DNA of 56,614 nucleotides from Staphylococcus xylosus NJ (GCF_000338275.1 NZ_ANMR01000005.1:1-56614), one strand, 5' to 3'; shown: positions 35,032 through 44,896, numbered from the stretch's first letter. Notes: generated by a model not told the origin, from the sequence alone. A program made the numbers and translations.

Positions 35032-36099
35032 TTAAATGAATAAATTATGACTGGCTTGTTCTGTTTCACCAATATAAGTTCCTACGCCACCATATTCGAC
35101 TTCATCTCTAAGTTCTTCTTTTGTAATGCCCATAACGTCCATGCTCATCGTACATGCGATTAACTTGATGTTTTGATCAATTGCTTGGTCTATAAGTGAT
35201 GGTAAGGAATCAACATTTTTCTTTTTCATAACATAACGCATCATGATATTACCTAAACCGAACATATTCATTTTTGATAATGGCATGCGTACTGGTGTCT
35301 TAGGCAACATAAAATCAAACATTTTTGCAATACCTTTCTTCTTAACATGAGTTGCTTGTGCTTTTTTCAATGCATTAAGTCCCCAAAAAGTGAAAAAGAT
35401 AGTTACATCTCTGCCGGCAGATTTAGCACCGTTTGCAATAATCATTGCCGCTACTGCTTTATCTAACTCACCACTAAATAAAACGATAGTCGTACCTTTA
35501 TCGGTATGATTTACTTCTAATTCTCGTGGTTTTTCTTTTTGAATAACGACGTTAATTTCATTGTTATTTTCGTTCAGCTTTACAAGTGTGTGTCCTGTTT
35601 GTTTCACCCAGCTTTTAATATCGCTAAGAAAGCCAGGGTCTGTAACGGTTACTTCGATTTGGTCACCAATTTCAATATTTTTAATTTCTTTACTAACATT
35701 AACTATTGGTCCCGGGCACTGAAGGCCATTAAAATTAAATTGTTTGCGGTTCGGTTTGATTACTTTATTACCATTTTCTACCACATCGTCATGATTGATA
35801 TTTTGTTTTTCAAAAGCTGTATAACCACCGTCTAAATTCACAACGTCATAACCTTGTTTAGCTAAATATTCGCTTGCTTTAGTGCTTCTATTACCACTTT
35901 TGCAGTAGATATAATAAGTTTTATCCTTGTTCTTAGAGAATGTGTCAATATTTTCTACAGAATGTAATGTTGCACCATCAATGTGGCTTAATTTGTATTC
36001 TTCTGGTGTTCTAACATCAATCAATTGTCCTTTTTTCGCTAATTGCTCTAACTCTGCTTTACTTAATTCGTTAATATGTTGCTTTTGATATTGTTTCAT
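35032..36099 (-). CDS. cstA: Multidomain sulfurtransferase (rhodanese-TusA-DsrE)
   Basis: The product has 355 residues. The rhodanese domain (residues 1-105) has Cys in YCKSGNRS. A TusA-like domain (about 120-190) has the Cys-Pro pair in QCPGP. A DsrE-like domain (about 200-355) has LIACTMSMDVMG with its Cys. This order is that of CstA. It moves persulfide sulfur from sulfide oxidation to acceptors. It is divergent from cstR, with two CstR-type operators between them. It is first of the cstA-cstB unit. Confidence 0.95.
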   Translation of the reverse strand: MKQYQKQHINELSKAELEQLAKKGQLIDVRTPEEYKLSHIDGATLHSVENIDTFSKNKDKTYYIYCKSGNRSTKASEYLAKQGYDVVNLDGGYTAFEKQNINHDDVVENGNKVIKPNRKQFNFNGLQCPGPIVNVSKEIKNIEIGDQIEVTVTDPGFLSDIKSWVKQTGHTLVKLNENNNEINVVIQKEKPRELEVNHTDKGTTIVLFSGELDKAVAAMIIANGAKSAGRDVTIFFTFWGLNALKKAQATHVKKKGIAKMFDFMLPKTPVRMPLSKMNMFGLGNIMMRYVMKKKNVDSLPSLIDQAIDQNIKLIACTMSMDVMGITKEELRDEVEYGGVGTYIGETEQASHNLFI

Positions 36100-36114
36100 A
36101 GTTTCCTCCTCTAG

Positions 36115-36174
36115 ATACCTATAGGGGTATAATAACAGTTGAAAACAACTTAAGTCAAATACCCCTACAGGTAT
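36115..36174. promoter_or_regulatory. Two CstR operators
   Basis: ATACCTATAGGGGTAT (36115-36130) and ATACCCCTACAGGTAT (36159-36174) are inverted relative to each other and differ at one base when aligned. These are the GC-rich-centre 16-bp palindromes bound by CsoR/CstR proteins. They flank the divergent promoters of cstA and cstR, so one site can control each direction. Confidence 0.88.
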
Positions 36175-36237
36175 TTGACAATTTACTATAAATTTATTAC
36201 TATAAGTATATTCAATTTAAAATCGGAGGAAACCAAT

Positions 36238-36498
36238 ATGGATTATAATAAACAAATGGTAAATCGCATCAATAGAATACAAGGCCAATTAAACGGCGTT
36301 ATTAAAATGATGGAAGAAGAAAAGGATTGTAAAGATGTCATTACGCAACTCAGTGCATCAAAGAGTTCAATCCAACGTTTGATGGGCGTTATTATAAGTG
36401 AAAATTTAATAGAATGTGTAAAAGCAGCCGATGATAAGGGAGAAAGTTCTCAAGAAATGATTAATGAAGCTGTGAATTTATTAGTAAAAAGTAAATAA
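36238..36498 (+). CDS. cstR: Persulfide-sensing repressor CstR (CsoR family)
   Basis: The product has 86 residues from the ATG at 36238, with CGGAGGA 7 nt before it. A longer upstream frame lacks an RBS. It is all-helical and of CsoR type. The first Cys of the sensing pair is in EEEKDCKDVI (about residue 31) and the second in NLIECVKAAD (about 60). These form disulfides or trisulfides with persulfide, releasing DNA. It overlaps the next gene by one base (TAATG). Confidence 0.95.
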   Translation: MDYNKQMVNRINRIQGQLNGVIKMMEEEKDCKDVITQLSASKSSIQRLMGVIISENLIECVKAADDKGESSQEMINEAVNLLVKSK

Positions 36499-37253
36499 TG
36501 GATATGCTCAATATAATAACTATGTTGTTGATTGGTATATTTGGAGGTTTTATATCTGGCTTAGTAGGCATAGGAGGAGCCATTATTATTTATCCAGCTA
36601 TTTTGTTGTTACCATCATTATTAGGGGCTCCTGCCTATAGCGCATACATTGCTTCGGGTCTCACTTCTAGCCAAGTGTTTTTTAGTACACTCAGCGGTTC
36701 ATTTAAAGCAAGAAAGAAAGCTGAATTCTCACCTAAACTTGTAATGAATATGGGTGGGGGTATGGTTATTGGAAGCATATTCGGAGCAATGCTAGCTAAT
36801 TTATTTAACGCTACTTTTATAAACAATATATATATAATCATCGCCATAGTTGCATTATTATTAATGTTTGTTAAAGTTAAATCTGTTTCCCAAGAGGTAA
36901 GGTTCAAACCTGTTTTACTTATCTTAGTAGGATTTGGAATTGGCGTAGTATCAGGCATTGTAGGTGCAGGCGGCGCATTTATTATTATTCCCGTATTATT
37001 AGTTTTATTCAAGTTGCCAATGAATACAGTAGTGACTAACAGTATCGTCATTGCTTTCATCTCATCAATAGGGGCTTTTATTATTAAATTCATACAAGGC
37101 TATATCCCTATCGAAAGTGCAATATTTTTAATAATTGGAAGCATGCTCTTTGCGCCTATAGGACTAAAAATAGGTTCCAAGGTACCTGACATTGTGCAAA
37201 AAAGCATTGTCAGTATCTTAATCGCAATTGCAATTATACAACTTGTATTTTAA
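36498..37253 (+). CDS. TauE/SafE-family sulfite or sulfonate exporter
   Basis: The product has 251 residues. About eight membrane helices lie in two repeats, each starting with a Gly-rich signature: GGFISGLVGIGGAIIIYPA near the N terminus and GVVSGIVGAGGAFIIIP in the middle. It is translationally coupled to cstR (one-base overlap), as in the S. aureus cst locus. It probably exports sulfite or thiosulfate made by CstB. The substrate is inferred from the operon. Confidence 0.9.
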   Translation: MDMLNIITMLLIGIFGGFISGLVGIGGAIIIYPAILLLPSLLGAPAYSAYIASGLTSSQVFFSTLSGSFKARKKAEFSPKLVMNMGGGMVIGSIFGAMLANLFNATFINNIYIIIAIVALLLMFVKVKSVSQEVRFKPVLLILVGFGIGVVSGIVGAGGAFIIIPVLLVLFKLPMNTVVTNSIVIAFISSIGAFIIKFIQGYIPIESAIFLIIGSMLFAPIGLKIGSKVPDIVQKSIVSILIAIAIIQLVF

Positions 37254-37277
37254 TAAATTTAAAAAGGGGGCTTTAAA

Positions 37278-37886
37278 GTGAATCAGTGGGATGAAAAATT
37301 TGATTCAGAAGAATATATTTATGGCAAAGAAGCGAATTCATTTGTTAAAGGTATTTTTAAAAAGCCAACAGACAATAATGAAAAAATTTTATTACTTGCA
37401 GAAGGTGAAGGCCGTAACGCGGTATATCTAGCAAAACTCGGGTATGATATAACGACTTATGATATGTCACAAGTGGGGATTAATAAACAATACCAATTAG
37501 CGAAAGAAGCACATGTTGACATTAATGCAAATTATGGAGACATCACAAAACCTAACTTAGCGGCTGGGTCATCATTTGACTATAGTATTAATATCTTTGG
37601 CCATGTACCTAATGAAGGTAAACAAGAGATGTTCAATAATCTCGTTCAATCATTAGTCATAGGGGGTTATAGTTACTTTGAATTTTATTCAAAAGAACAA
37701 TTAGCATATGGCACTGGCGGTCCTAAAGACGAATCCATGTTATATACAATTGATGAAATCGAAGCTTATTTAAAACACTTACCTGTTAAGATTCACGAAT
37801 TAGAACAGCATGAAGTTTATCGTAATGAAGGTATTAAACACACTGGCACAGGTTCTATAATTCAAGGCTATATAGAAAAAATATAG
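37278..37886 (+). CDS. SAM-dependent methyltransferase (TehB/thiopurine type)
   Basis: The product has 202 residues; AAAAGGGGG precedes the start at 37278. Motif I reads LLLAEGEGRNAVYLAKLGYD (residues about 36-55). INIFGHVPNE supplies the post-motif region. The family includes tellurite/selenite and thiol methyltransferases. Its place 24 bp after the exporter in the cstR unit suggests methylation of a sulfur or chalcogen compound, which is inference. Confidence 0.85.
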   Translation: MNQWDEKFDSEEYIYGKEANSFVKGIFKKPTDNNEKILLLAEGEGRNAVYLAKLGYDITTYDMSQVGINKQYQLAKEAHVDINANYGDITKPNLAAGSSFDYSINIFGHVPNEGKQEMFNNLVQSLVIGGYSYFEFYSKEQLAYGTGGPKDESMLYTIDEIEAYLKHLPVKIHELEQHEVYRNEGIKHTGTGSIIQGYIEKI

Positions 37887-37982
37887 TATTTGGGTATAAG
37901 ATGATAACAGAGTACGTGAAATAACTTCGACTAAAAATAAGAGTTAATTTATATTGAGTTAGTTATAGAAATTGATGTTTTA

Positions 37983-38040
37983 TAAAAAAAGCGTCATCTA
38001 ATAAAATCATTTCAAAAATGGTTTTACTAGATGACGCTTT
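37983..38040 (-). terminator. Hairpin between the methyltransferase and the deoR fragment
   Basis: AAAGCGTCATCTA (37988-38000) pairs perfectly with TAGATGACGCTTT (38028-38040), and the stem extends with TAAAA/TTTTA. The T7 run is on the minus-strand side, so it best serves the decayed gene at 38060, though it can also stop the cstR unit. Confidence 0.75.
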
Positions 38041-38059
38041 ATCATATTGAAGTCCACCG

Positions 38060-38420
38060 TTAAAAATAAACAGCTATATTATGTTCTTGGCAAAAAACAT
38101 TGATATCTTTTGGAGGAATTTTATCGGTAAACATTTTGTTAATATCGCTTAAGTCACAATAGGTGAGTAAAGTGGATTTCCCCATTTTACTATGGTCGGC
38201 TAAGATAAATGTTTCTGTAGCTTTACTCGTAATATACTGCTTTATTAAATTTTCTTCCATCTCAGAATTAGACAATCCGTTTTGAATATTAACACCTGTT
38301 GCTGACATAAAAGATTTATTAATAAGTCAGTGAATTTTTTCATTCATCGTGATAGTAATAATATAATGTATATTATTTTCTCTATAAAAAGACGCTTTCT
38401 CAAAAATTTGGTTAAGTGTC
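38060..38420 (-). pseudogene. DeoR-family regulator remnant
   Basis: The C-terminal frame (82 codons) reads MSATGVNIQNGLSNSEM and FILADHSKMGKS, the sugar-phosphate-binding end of DeoR/GlpR regulators. Upstream, after an in-frame stop, YRENNIHYIITITMNEKIH continues the same domain. The helix-turn-helix part is missing. The gene is dead. Confidence 0.75.
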
Positions 38421-38476
38421 ATTATAGTTACATATCGTTATAAATCATGATGATTGGTTAACAATATAGAATAAGT

Positions 38477-38635
38477 AATGAAGACGGTATTATTGGTAAT
38501 TGAAAATATCAAGGCGAACCAGATTTAGGATTTTTAGAAATGAAAGCCATACAAGAACCCATTGATATTCCGCTAGTATTACATGGTGTATTAAGAATTT
38601 CAGATGAAAATTTATTATTTAGTATAATGCTCTAG
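38477..38635 (+). pseudogene. Class II sugar-bisphosphate aldolase fragment
   Basis: The frame reads NEDGIIGN, stop, then KYQGEPDLGFLEMKAI and IPLVLHGVLRISDENL. This is the zinc-binding PLVLHGxSGISDE region of class II fructose/tagatose-bisphosphate aldolases, with the conserved Gly-Ser-Gly altered (VLR). Only about 50 codons are left. With the DeoR fragment it suggests a deleted sugar-utilisation operon. The rest of 38640-38940 is non-coding AT-rich DNA. Confidence 0.6.
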
Positions 38636-38941
38636 GATATGTTCAAGAGATTTCTTATTACCATGTTATTATTGGACGGATTTTATCGTGGGTACTTAAT
38701 TAACATTAAGATTATACTTATAAAATTGGACTATTGATTATCGATAGTCCATTTTTTAATTTAATTAAAGTGAATTTTTCTTTCTTTTATGTATGAAAGA
38801 GAAGAAACGATATAGCTTAAACTTTGCATTTTCAACTATAGAAATATTTAGATAGACAATTTGCAACTATTTAGTTATATAGCAAAAAGTTTATGAAATA
38901 TGTAGATTCATAGTGGTATACACAAAAAAGTATAGACGTAT

Positions 38942-38953
38942 ATCTATATAGAT
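38942..38953. promoter_or_regulatory. Palindrome before arsR
   Basis: ATCTATATAGAT is a perfect 12-bp palindrome 32 bp before the arsR start. It is a candidate ArsR operator. The regular ATCTATAT pattern upstream (38939-38951) broadens it. Confidence 0.5.
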
Positions 38954-38985
38954 GTTAATCTATTTACTGTATAGGAGGTATATTA

Positions 38986-39300
38986 ATGTCTTATAAAGAA
39001 CTATCATCAATACTAAAAGTTTTATCAGATCCAAGCAGGTTAGAAATACTAGATTTACTATCTTGTGGTGAATTATGTGCATGTGACTTATTGGAACATT
39101 TTCAATTCTCACAACCAACACTAAGTCATCATATGAAGTCATTAGTAGATAACAATATAGTTACTACAAGAAAAGATGGCAACAAACACATGTATCAACT
39201 TAATCATGCTATTTTAAACGACACCAATCAAAATTTAAATATCATTAACACATCTAATCAGCGCTGTATATGTAAAAATATGAAATCAGGTGGCTGTTGA
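38986..39300 (+). CDS. arsR: Arsenical-resistance repressor
   Basis: The product has 104 residues; AGGAGG lies before the ATG. The ELCACDLL motif with the CxC arsenite site in the recognition helix region and [18 protein letters not shown] (HTH) identify a plasmid pI258-type ArsR. The C-terminal tail is Cys-rich ([11 protein letters not shown]). It releases the operator on binding As(III) or Sb(III). It overlaps arsB by one base. Confidence 0.96.
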   Translation: MSYKELSSILKVLSDPSRLEILDLLSCGELCACDLLEHFQFSQPTLSHHMKSLVDNNIVTTRKDGNKHMYQLNHAILNDTNQNLNIINTSNQRCICKNMKSGGC

Positions 39301-40589
39301 TGACGACGTTAGCAATTATAATCTTCTTGTTAACTTTAATCTTTGTGATATGGCAACCGAAAGGTTTAGATATTGGTATTACAGCTTTAATAGGAGCTGT
39401 CGTTGCTATCATTACAGGGGTTGTTAGTTTTTCTGATGTATTAGAAGTAACTGGTATTGTTTGGAATGCTACTTTAACCTTTGTAGCTGTTATTCTTATT
39501 TCATTAATATTAGATGAAATTGGTTTTTTTGAATGGTCTGCGGTACATATGGTCAAAGCTTCAAACGGTAACGGCTTAAAAATGTTTGTTTTTATCATGC
39601 TACTTGGGGCAATTGTAGCAGCATTTTTCGCAAATGATGGTGCAGCATTAATCTTAACGCCAATTGTATTAGCGATGGTAAGGAATCTAGGATTTAATAA
39701 AAAAGTGATTTTTCCTTTTATTATTGCCAGTGGTTTTATTGCTGATACTACATCACTACCTTTAATTGTAAGTAACTTAGTTAATATCGTCTCTGCAGAT
39801 TATTTTGATATTGGGTTTATTGAATATTTTAGTCGAATGATTATTCCTAATATATTCTCTCTGATTGCTAGTATCCTCGTTTTATGGGTATATTTCAAAA
39901 AATCTATACCTAAAACGTTCGATACAGAAAATCTTACAGACCCTAAAAATGCAATTAAAGATCCTAAATTATTTAAAATTTCGTGGATTGTATTAGCCAT
40001 ACTACTCGTGGGTTACCTTGTTAGTGAGTTTATCCAAGTCCCAGTATCAATTATTGCTGGTATTATTGCTTTCATCTTTGTACTGTTAGCTCGTAAATCT
40101 AAAGCAGTTCATACAAAACAAGTGATTAAAGGTGCGCCATGGAATATTGTTTTATTCTCTATTGGTATGTATCTTGTTGTTTTTGGACTAAAAAATGTAG
40201 GAATCACAACAATTTTAGCTGATGTATTATCTAATATTTCAAGTTATGGGTTGTTCAGCAGTATCATGGGTATGGGCTTTATAGCTGCCTTCTTGTCTTC
40301 TATTATGAACAACATGCCAACTGTTTTAATAGACGCTATTGCTATCGGACAATCAAATGTAGTAGGTACTATTAAAGAAGGTATGATTTATGGGAATGTG
40401 ATAGGTTCTGATTTAGGCCCTAAAATTACGCCAATTGGTTCTTTAGCAACATTATTATGGCTACATGTTTTAACACAAAAGGGTGTAAAGATTTCTTGGG
40501 GAACATACTTTAAAACCGGAATCATTGTTACTATTCCAGTACTATTTATAACACTCTTAGGTTTATACCTTACATTAATTATATTTTAA
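39300..40589 (+). CDS. arsB: Arsenite efflux membrane protein
   Basis: The product has 429 residues from the ATG at 39300, which overlaps the arsR TGA (TGATG). A TTG at 39297 is one codon earlier and unnecessary. About 12 membrane helices and [18 protein letters not shown] are typical of ArsB. The length equals that of the staphylococcal ArsB. It expels arsenite or antimonite using the proton gradient. It is intact. Confidence 0.96.
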   Translation: MTTLAIIIFLLTLIFVIWQPKGLDIGITALIGAVVAIITGVVSFSDVLEVTGIVWNATLTFVAVILISLILDEIGFFEWSAVHMVKASNGNGLKMFVFIMLLGAIVAAFFANDGAALILTPIVLAMVRNLGFNKKVIFPFIIASGFIADTTSLPLIVSNLVNIVSADYFDIGFIEYFSRMIIPNIFSLIASILVLWVYFKKSIPKTFDTENLTDPKNAIKDPKLFKISWIVLAILLVGYLVSEFIQVPVSIIAGIIAFIFVLLARKSKAVHTKQVIKGAPWNIVLFSIGMYLVVFGLKNVGITTILADVLSNISSYGLFSSIMGMGFIAAFLSSIMNNMPTVLIDAIAIGQSNVVGTIKEGMIYGNVIGSDLGPKITPIGSLATLLWLHVLTQKGVKISWGTYFKTGIIVTIPVLFITLLGLYLTLIIF

Positions 40590-40606
40590 GAAAAGAGGAT
40601 TTAATT

Positions 40607-41008
40607 ATGGGTAAGAAAACAATTTATTTTATATGTACCGGCAACTCTTGTCGTAGCCAAATGGCTGAGGGTTGGGGGAAGAACATATTAGGTGAAGGTT
40701 GGAATGTCTATTCTGCTGGTATTGAAACTCATGGCGTTAACCCTAAAGCAATAGAAGCTATGAAAGAAGTAGGTATTGATATTTCCAACCATACATCTGA
40801 TTTGATTGATAACGATATTTTAAAACAATCAGATTTGGTCGTAACGTTATGTAGCGATGCAGATGATAATTGTCCTATCTTACCGCCAAACGTCAAAAAA
40901 GAGCACTGGGGTTTTGACGATCCAGCGGGTAAAAATTGGTCAGAATTTCAAAGTGTAAGAGATAAAATAGGCGAGGAAATTAAAGCGTTTAAGAAAAAGA
41001 CCGAGTAA
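40607..41008 (+). CDS. arsC: Arsenate reductase, thioredoxin-coupled
   Basis: The product has 133 residues. The P-loop CTGNSCRS (Cys10-type nucleophile) and the second Cys pair in [11 protein letters not shown] give the low-molecular-weight phosphatase-like ArsC of pI258. It reduces arsenate to arsenite for ArsB. It lies 17 bp after arsB in the arsRBC operon and ends at a terminator. Confidence 0.96.
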   Translation: MGKKTIYFICTGNSCRSQMAEGWGKNILGEGWNVYSAGIETHGVNPKAIEAMKEVGIDISNHTSDLIDNDILKQSDLVVTLCSDADDNCPILPPNVKKEHWGFDDPAGKNWSEFQSVRDKIGEEIKAFKKKTE

Positions 41009-41025
41009 TCACTCGGTCTTTTTCT
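40997..41025 (+). terminator. Terminator of arsRBC
   Basis: AAGACCGAGT (40997-41006) pairs perfectly with ACTCGGTCTT (41011-41020) around AATC. Five T residues follow. It overlaps the arsC stop codon. Confidence 0.9.
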
Positions 41026-41037
41026 ATTAAAATAGTT

Positions 41038-41580
41038 TTACCTATCTAAATGTCTATATAGCGTAGCTCTACTTATGTTTGTTTTTGCTTTTATCTCATC
41101 TAATGTATATTTCTTACTCATATACATTTCTATTGCGTCTCTTAAATTTTTATCATCACGTTTAGGTCTACCTAGACTTTTACCCTCTCTTACATAATTC
41201 TCTAATCCCATACGTGTTCTAAATTTTACAATATCACTTTGGAAATCAGTAATATCATGCAATATTTTTATAAAGCTCTCATTCTCATCTTTAATAATAT
41301 TTCTACTTAAATTAATCACATATAGAGAAATTTCTTTGTCTGAAAGCATATCTAATATATCCACTAAATGTTTTGTAGAATCCGCAATAATACATAAATC
41401 TGTAATAAACAATATGTCTTTAGCAGCTAATTTTGAATTTAATAAAGAATCTAGTTCATTTCTTTTTTTATTGTTAGCATGTATTTCTTCAACAATATTA
41501 TTTGTATATATTTCTATTTTCTTTGTTTGTTCATTGACACTATCATTTATTGTCACAGGTCTAACATAACCATATTTCAT
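41038..41580 (-). CDS. Serine-recombinase-like protein lacking catalytic residues
   Basis: The product has 180 residues of resolvase length. It starts KYGYVRPVTINDSVNEQ where active members read GYARVST; the nucleophilic Ser is Val. The R-LDRLGR motif is ITDLCIIAD, so the key Asp/Arg residues are lost. The E helix and linker (GKSLGRPKRDD) and the C-terminal HTH (YTLDEIKAKTNISRATLYRH) are kept. The frame is intact over its full length. It is divergent from the SulP gene with inverted repeats between them. It may act as a DNA-binding regulator only. Confidence 0.8.
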   Translation of the reverse strand: MKYGYVRPVTINDSVNEQTKKIEIYTNNIVEEIHANNKKRNELDSLLNSKLAAKDILFITDLCIIADSTKHLVDILDMLSDKEISLYVINLSRNIIKDENESFIKILHDITDFQSDIVKFRTRMGLENYVREGKSLGRPKRDDKNLRDAIEMYMSKKYTLDEIKAKTNISRATLYRHLDR

Positions 41581-41594
41581 TTAAATGCACCACC

Positions 41595-41659
41595 TAACAG
41601 AAAAAGTATAACATACAGTTTCATTAAGGGGTATACATATGAAACTTTTCTGTTATACT
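41595..41659. promoter_or_regulatory. Nested inverted repeats between the recombinase-like and SulP genes
   Basis: TAACAGAAAA (41595-41604) pairs with TTTTCTGTTA (41646-41655). AGTATAACA (41605-41613) pairs with TGTTATACT (41651-41659). GTTTCAT (41618-41624) pairs with ATGAAAC (41639-41645). All three lie in the 113-bp divergent intergenic region. They could bind the resolvase-like protein or be a former res site. The overlapping arms suggest repeated half-sites of the type AGTATAACAGAAAAGT. Confidence 0.55.
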
Positions 41660-41693
41660 TTACAATATAAATTGATCTGAAGGAGAGGAAATA

Positions 41694-43145
41694 ATGGTTA
41701 AAAAACTAAAAAATGAATGGCTTAACCAGCCCGGAAAAAATATACTTGCTGGTATTGTTGTAGCATTAGCATTAATACCGGAAGCTATTGCGTTTTCTAT
41801 TATCGCTGGCGTAGACCCTATGGTAGGGTTGTATGCAGCGTTTATTATTGCCACTGTGACGGCGATAGTTGGCGGTAGGCCTGCGATGATATCTGGCGCA
41901 ACTGGGGCCGTAGCACTTTTAGTGACCCCTTTAGTTAAGGAACATGGTGTTGAATATCTTTTTGCTGCGACCATTTTGATGGGATTTATTCAATTATTAT
42001 TAGGTATACTTAAAGTTGGCCGTTTAATGAAATTTATTCCAAGATCTGTAATGATTGGCTTTGTTAATGCATTAGGTATTATGATTTTCATGTCTCAAAT
42101 AGAACATATTTTTGGTATATCTATATCGACGTATATATATGTAATTACTACTTTACTTATTGTATATGTTATTCCTAGATTCTTTAAAGCTATACCTGCC
42201 CCATTAATAGCGATAATCGTTTTAACTGCTCTTTATATGTATACAGGTTCTGATATACGAACTGTAGGAGACTTAGGCAGTATTAAACAAACTTTACCTC
42301 ACTTCTTAATGCCTAACGTTCCGTATAATTTAGAAACATTGCAAATTGTTTTCCCATATTCATTATCAATGGCTATTGTAGGTTTAGTAGAAAGTTTACT
42401 TACAGCTAAAATTGTAGATGATGCGACAGATACCTATAGTAGCAAAAATAAAGAGTCACGTGGCCAAGGAATTGCCAACATTATTACTGGTTTCTTTGGT
42501 GGTATGGGTGGTTGTGCGATGATTGGACAATCAGTTATCAATGTTAAATCAGGCGCAAATAGTAGGTTGTCTACATTTACAGCAGGTATTGTACTTATAT
42601 TTATGATTATTGTTCTTGGCGGAGTAGTTGTTCAAATACCTATGCCAATTCTTGCGGGAATTATGGTCATGGTTTCTATCGGGACTGTTGACTGGAATTC
42701 ATTTAAGTATATTAAAAAGGCACCCAAAACAGATGCACTTGTTATGATTTTAACGGTAATTATTGTATTAATGACACATAACTTAGCTATTGGCGTAATC
42801 GTAGGGGTTGTCTTTAGTGCTCTTTTCTTTGCGACTAAAATTTCAAAAGTTGAAGTTATTCATGAAGAATTAGATAAGAAGCATCATTTCTCTTTTAAAG
42901 GTCAAATATTCTTTGTATCAATTGATTCTATGATGGAGCAAATTGACATTAATATTGAAGATAGTATCATAAAGTTGAATTTTGATCATGCTCACTTATG
43001 GGATGATTCAGCAGTAGATGCCATTGATACGATTGTTAGAAAATTTGAAGAGAAAAATAACATTGTTTATGTTGAAAAATTAAACACAGACAGTCGAAAA
43101 ATCGTTTCAGAATTAAGCCAATTAAATGAAAATCATTTAAATTAA
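41694..43145 (+). CDS. SulP-family anion transporter with STAS domain
   Basis: The product has 483 residues; AGGAGAGG precedes the ATG. About 10-12 membrane helices carry [20 protein letters not shown] and [20 protein letters not shown], typical of SulP. The STAS domain is at about 395-483. SulP proteins carry sulfate, bicarbonate or dicarboxylates. Its place after the cst and ars genes suggests sulfate or bicarbonate, but this is inference. UspA follows 11 bp later. Confidence 0.92.
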   Translation: MVKKLKNEWLNQPGKNILAGIVVALALIPEAIAFSIIAGVDPMVGLYAAFIIATVTAIVGGRPAMISGATGAVALLVTPLVKEHGVEYLFAATILMGFIQLLLGILKVGRLMKFIPRSVMIGFVNALGIMIFMSQIEHIFGISISTYIYVITTLLIVYVIPRFFKAIPAPLIAIIVLTALYMYTGSDIRTVGDLGSIKQTLPHFLMPNVPYNLETLQIVFPYSLSMAIVGLVESLLTAKIVDDATDTYSSKNKESRGQGIANIITGFFGGMGGCAMIGQSVINVKSGANSRLSTFTAGIVLIFMIIVLGGVVVQIPMPILAGIMVMVSIGTVDWNSFKYIKKAPKTDALVMILTVIIVLMTHNLAIGVIVGVVFSALFFATKISKVEVIHEELDKKHHFSFKGQIFFVSIDSMMEQIDINIEDSIIKLNFDHAHLWDDSAVDAIDTIVRKFEEKNNIVYVEKLNTDSRKIVSELSQLNENHLN

Positions 43146-43156
43146 GGAGTGTTTTA

Positions 43157-43570
43157 ATGTATAAATCAATTTTACTTGCTGCAGATGGTTCAGAAAATAG
43201 TGAACGTGCAGCTCAAGAGGTTCTGAACTTTACAGATGAATATACACTTGTCACAATACTGACGATTGTAGATGCTGAAGAATCAAAAACAGATGTTTTA
43301 CATGGTAAACAGGGAACTAGTTTAACTCAAGAAAGAGAAAAAAAGCTTTCTCCCATTATCAATTTGTTCATTGAACATAATGTGAATTACGAAATTAACA
43401 TTGCTCATGGTAACCCATCTGAAAAGGTAGTTGAAGTTGCGAATAGTGGAGAATATCAAGCCATCATCTTGGGAACGCGTGGTTTAAACAGTTTACAAGA
43501 AATGGTTCTAGGCAGTGTTAGTCATAAAGTAGCTAAACGTGCTCAAATACCCGTAATTATTGTTAAATAA
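43157..43570 (+). CDS. Universal stress protein (UspA family)
   Basis: The product has 137 residues; AAGGAG lies upstream. The ATP-binding tail GTRGLNSLQEMVLGSVSHKV is present, as is the N-terminal LLAADGSENSERAA. It is probably in one operon with the SulP gene (11 bp apart). SulP-UspA pairs are common, and the UspA protein may regulate the transporter. Confidence 0.93.
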   Translation: MYKSILLAADGSENSERAAQEVLNFTDEYTLVTILTIVDAEESKTDVLHGKQGTSLTQEREKKLSPIINLFIEHNVNYEINIAHGNPSEKVVEVANSGEYQAIILGTRGLNSLQEMVLGSVSHKVAKRAQIPVIIVK

Positions 43571-43598
43571 TATTAAATATCTCTGACTAAAGAATAGG

Positions 43599-43637
43599 CG
43601 TCAATTTCTATTGAGATTATATAGAAATTGACGTTTT
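43599..43637 (+). terminator. Terminator of the SulP-UspA operon
   Basis: CGTCAATTTCTAT (43599-43611) pairs with ATAGAAATTGACG (43621-43633) and is followed by TTTT. It is almost the same hairpin as at 6511-6547. From here to 43890 I see no gene, only AT-rich DNA. Confidence 0.85.
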
Positions 43638-43890
43638 CTTTATTGTCATTATATTTAGCGTCATTAAGACATAGCTAAATTCTTGTTTAACCGTATCTCT
43701 TTGCCCCATCGAATATTTTTTATTGGAGAACTATTAGTAAAATGATTAATAGGAAAAGTTTAATCCAAATAATTTATAATAGTAGAAAGTGATTTTAATT
43801 TTTATATAATATAATGTTTCTATGACCTAATAAATTTATAAACACACAACTTTGGATTTTAATTAATTTTAATGCTTTAATGACATAGTA

Positions 43891-44781
43891 TTAAGTGGAT
43901 TGTGTATTTTCAATATTCAGAAAAATGTTTTTGGCATAATCTATAAAAATTTTGGTGGCATGGGATGGTGTGCTCGAAGAGCATATTCCTAAAATACGAT
44001 ATGCTTCTTCTTTAAATTTTACAATTTTAATTTTTTTATTACTCTGCCTATTGTCTAAAACGAGTTTTGGTCTAATATTTATCCCGAGATTAGCTTCTAC
44101 AAGTGCCATTATAGAAGCATCTTCAGATATTTCATACCTAATATTAGGTTCTAAATTATGAGATGAAAAAAATTTATTAATTTCATTATCCCAATTTTTT
44201 TTAGGTTTAATGAAATCATATGTAAATAAGTCATTAATAGAAACACTCTCTTCATTGGATAATGGATGTTTTTCCGATACTATGCATAGTAATTCATCTT
44301 TAATCAATGGTGAAAAGTTTAAAATGTTATTATCTGGAGGTGTATTAAAACAACAGTCCAATTCTCCTGATAGCACCATTTTTTCTAATGATTCATAATC
44401 TCCTTCATGAATATTTATTTTTATGTCTGGATAATCATGCTGAAGCGTACTTAAAATTTGAGGAAGCCAGCTCATAGTAATACTAGAAAAAGACCCTACA
44501 TTTACAATACCAGTTTTTAGACCATTTAAGTTTTGAGCTTCTTGAATCAATGCCTCATGTATTCTTTCTAATTGAAGTGTATATTTATATATTTTTTCCC
44601 CTTCAATTGTAGGAGTTACCCCATTGCGATTTCTATTTAATAACTTCAAATTAAGTTCTTCCTCTAATATCTTTATAGAATTACTTAACCCTGGTTGAGT
44701 TAAAAATAAAGATTCAGCTGCACCACTCATTGTTTTTAATTGAATAACTTTATTTAAAATTTTATATCTTTGTAAAGTCAA
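43891..44781 (-). CDS. LysR-family transcriptional regulator
   Basis: The product has 296 residues. The N-terminal HTH (MSGAAESLFLTQPGLSNSIK) is at residues 18-37. The effector domain has the usual pattern and the length is normal. It is divergent from the mmsA-type gene with 115 bp between starts, so it is the likely activator of the catabolic cluster to the right. No clear T-N11-A box was fixed. Confidence 0.9.
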   Translation of the reverse strand: MTLQRYKILNKVIQLKTMSGAAESLFLTQPGLSNSIKILEEELNLKLLNRNRNGVTPTIEGEKIYKYTLQLERIHEALIQEAQNLNGLKTGIVNVGSFSSITMSWLPQILSTLQHDYPDIKINIHEGDYESLEKMVLSGELDCCFNTPPDNNILNFSPLIKDELLCIVSEKHPLSNEESVSINDLFTYDFIKPKKNWDNEINKFFSSHNLEPNIRYEISEDASIMALVEANLGINIRPKLVLDNRQSNKKIKIVKFKEEAYRILGICSSSTPSHATKIFIDYAKNIFLNIENTQST

Positions 44782-44896
44782 ATAATCCCCCCATAATATT
44801 TCTGTATATTAAATATAAATAGAATTTATTTTAATTATATATAGTATCCGAATATAATTGTAATATGTCAAGAAAAGTTAAATAAGGGGGAAGAGT

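Noticed and set aside
38430..38700. Possible CRISPR or repeat array in the AT-rich region
   Set aside because: No repeated unit with regular spacing. The region is explained by an aldolase fragment and non-coding DNA. No CRISPR array was seen anywhere in the window.
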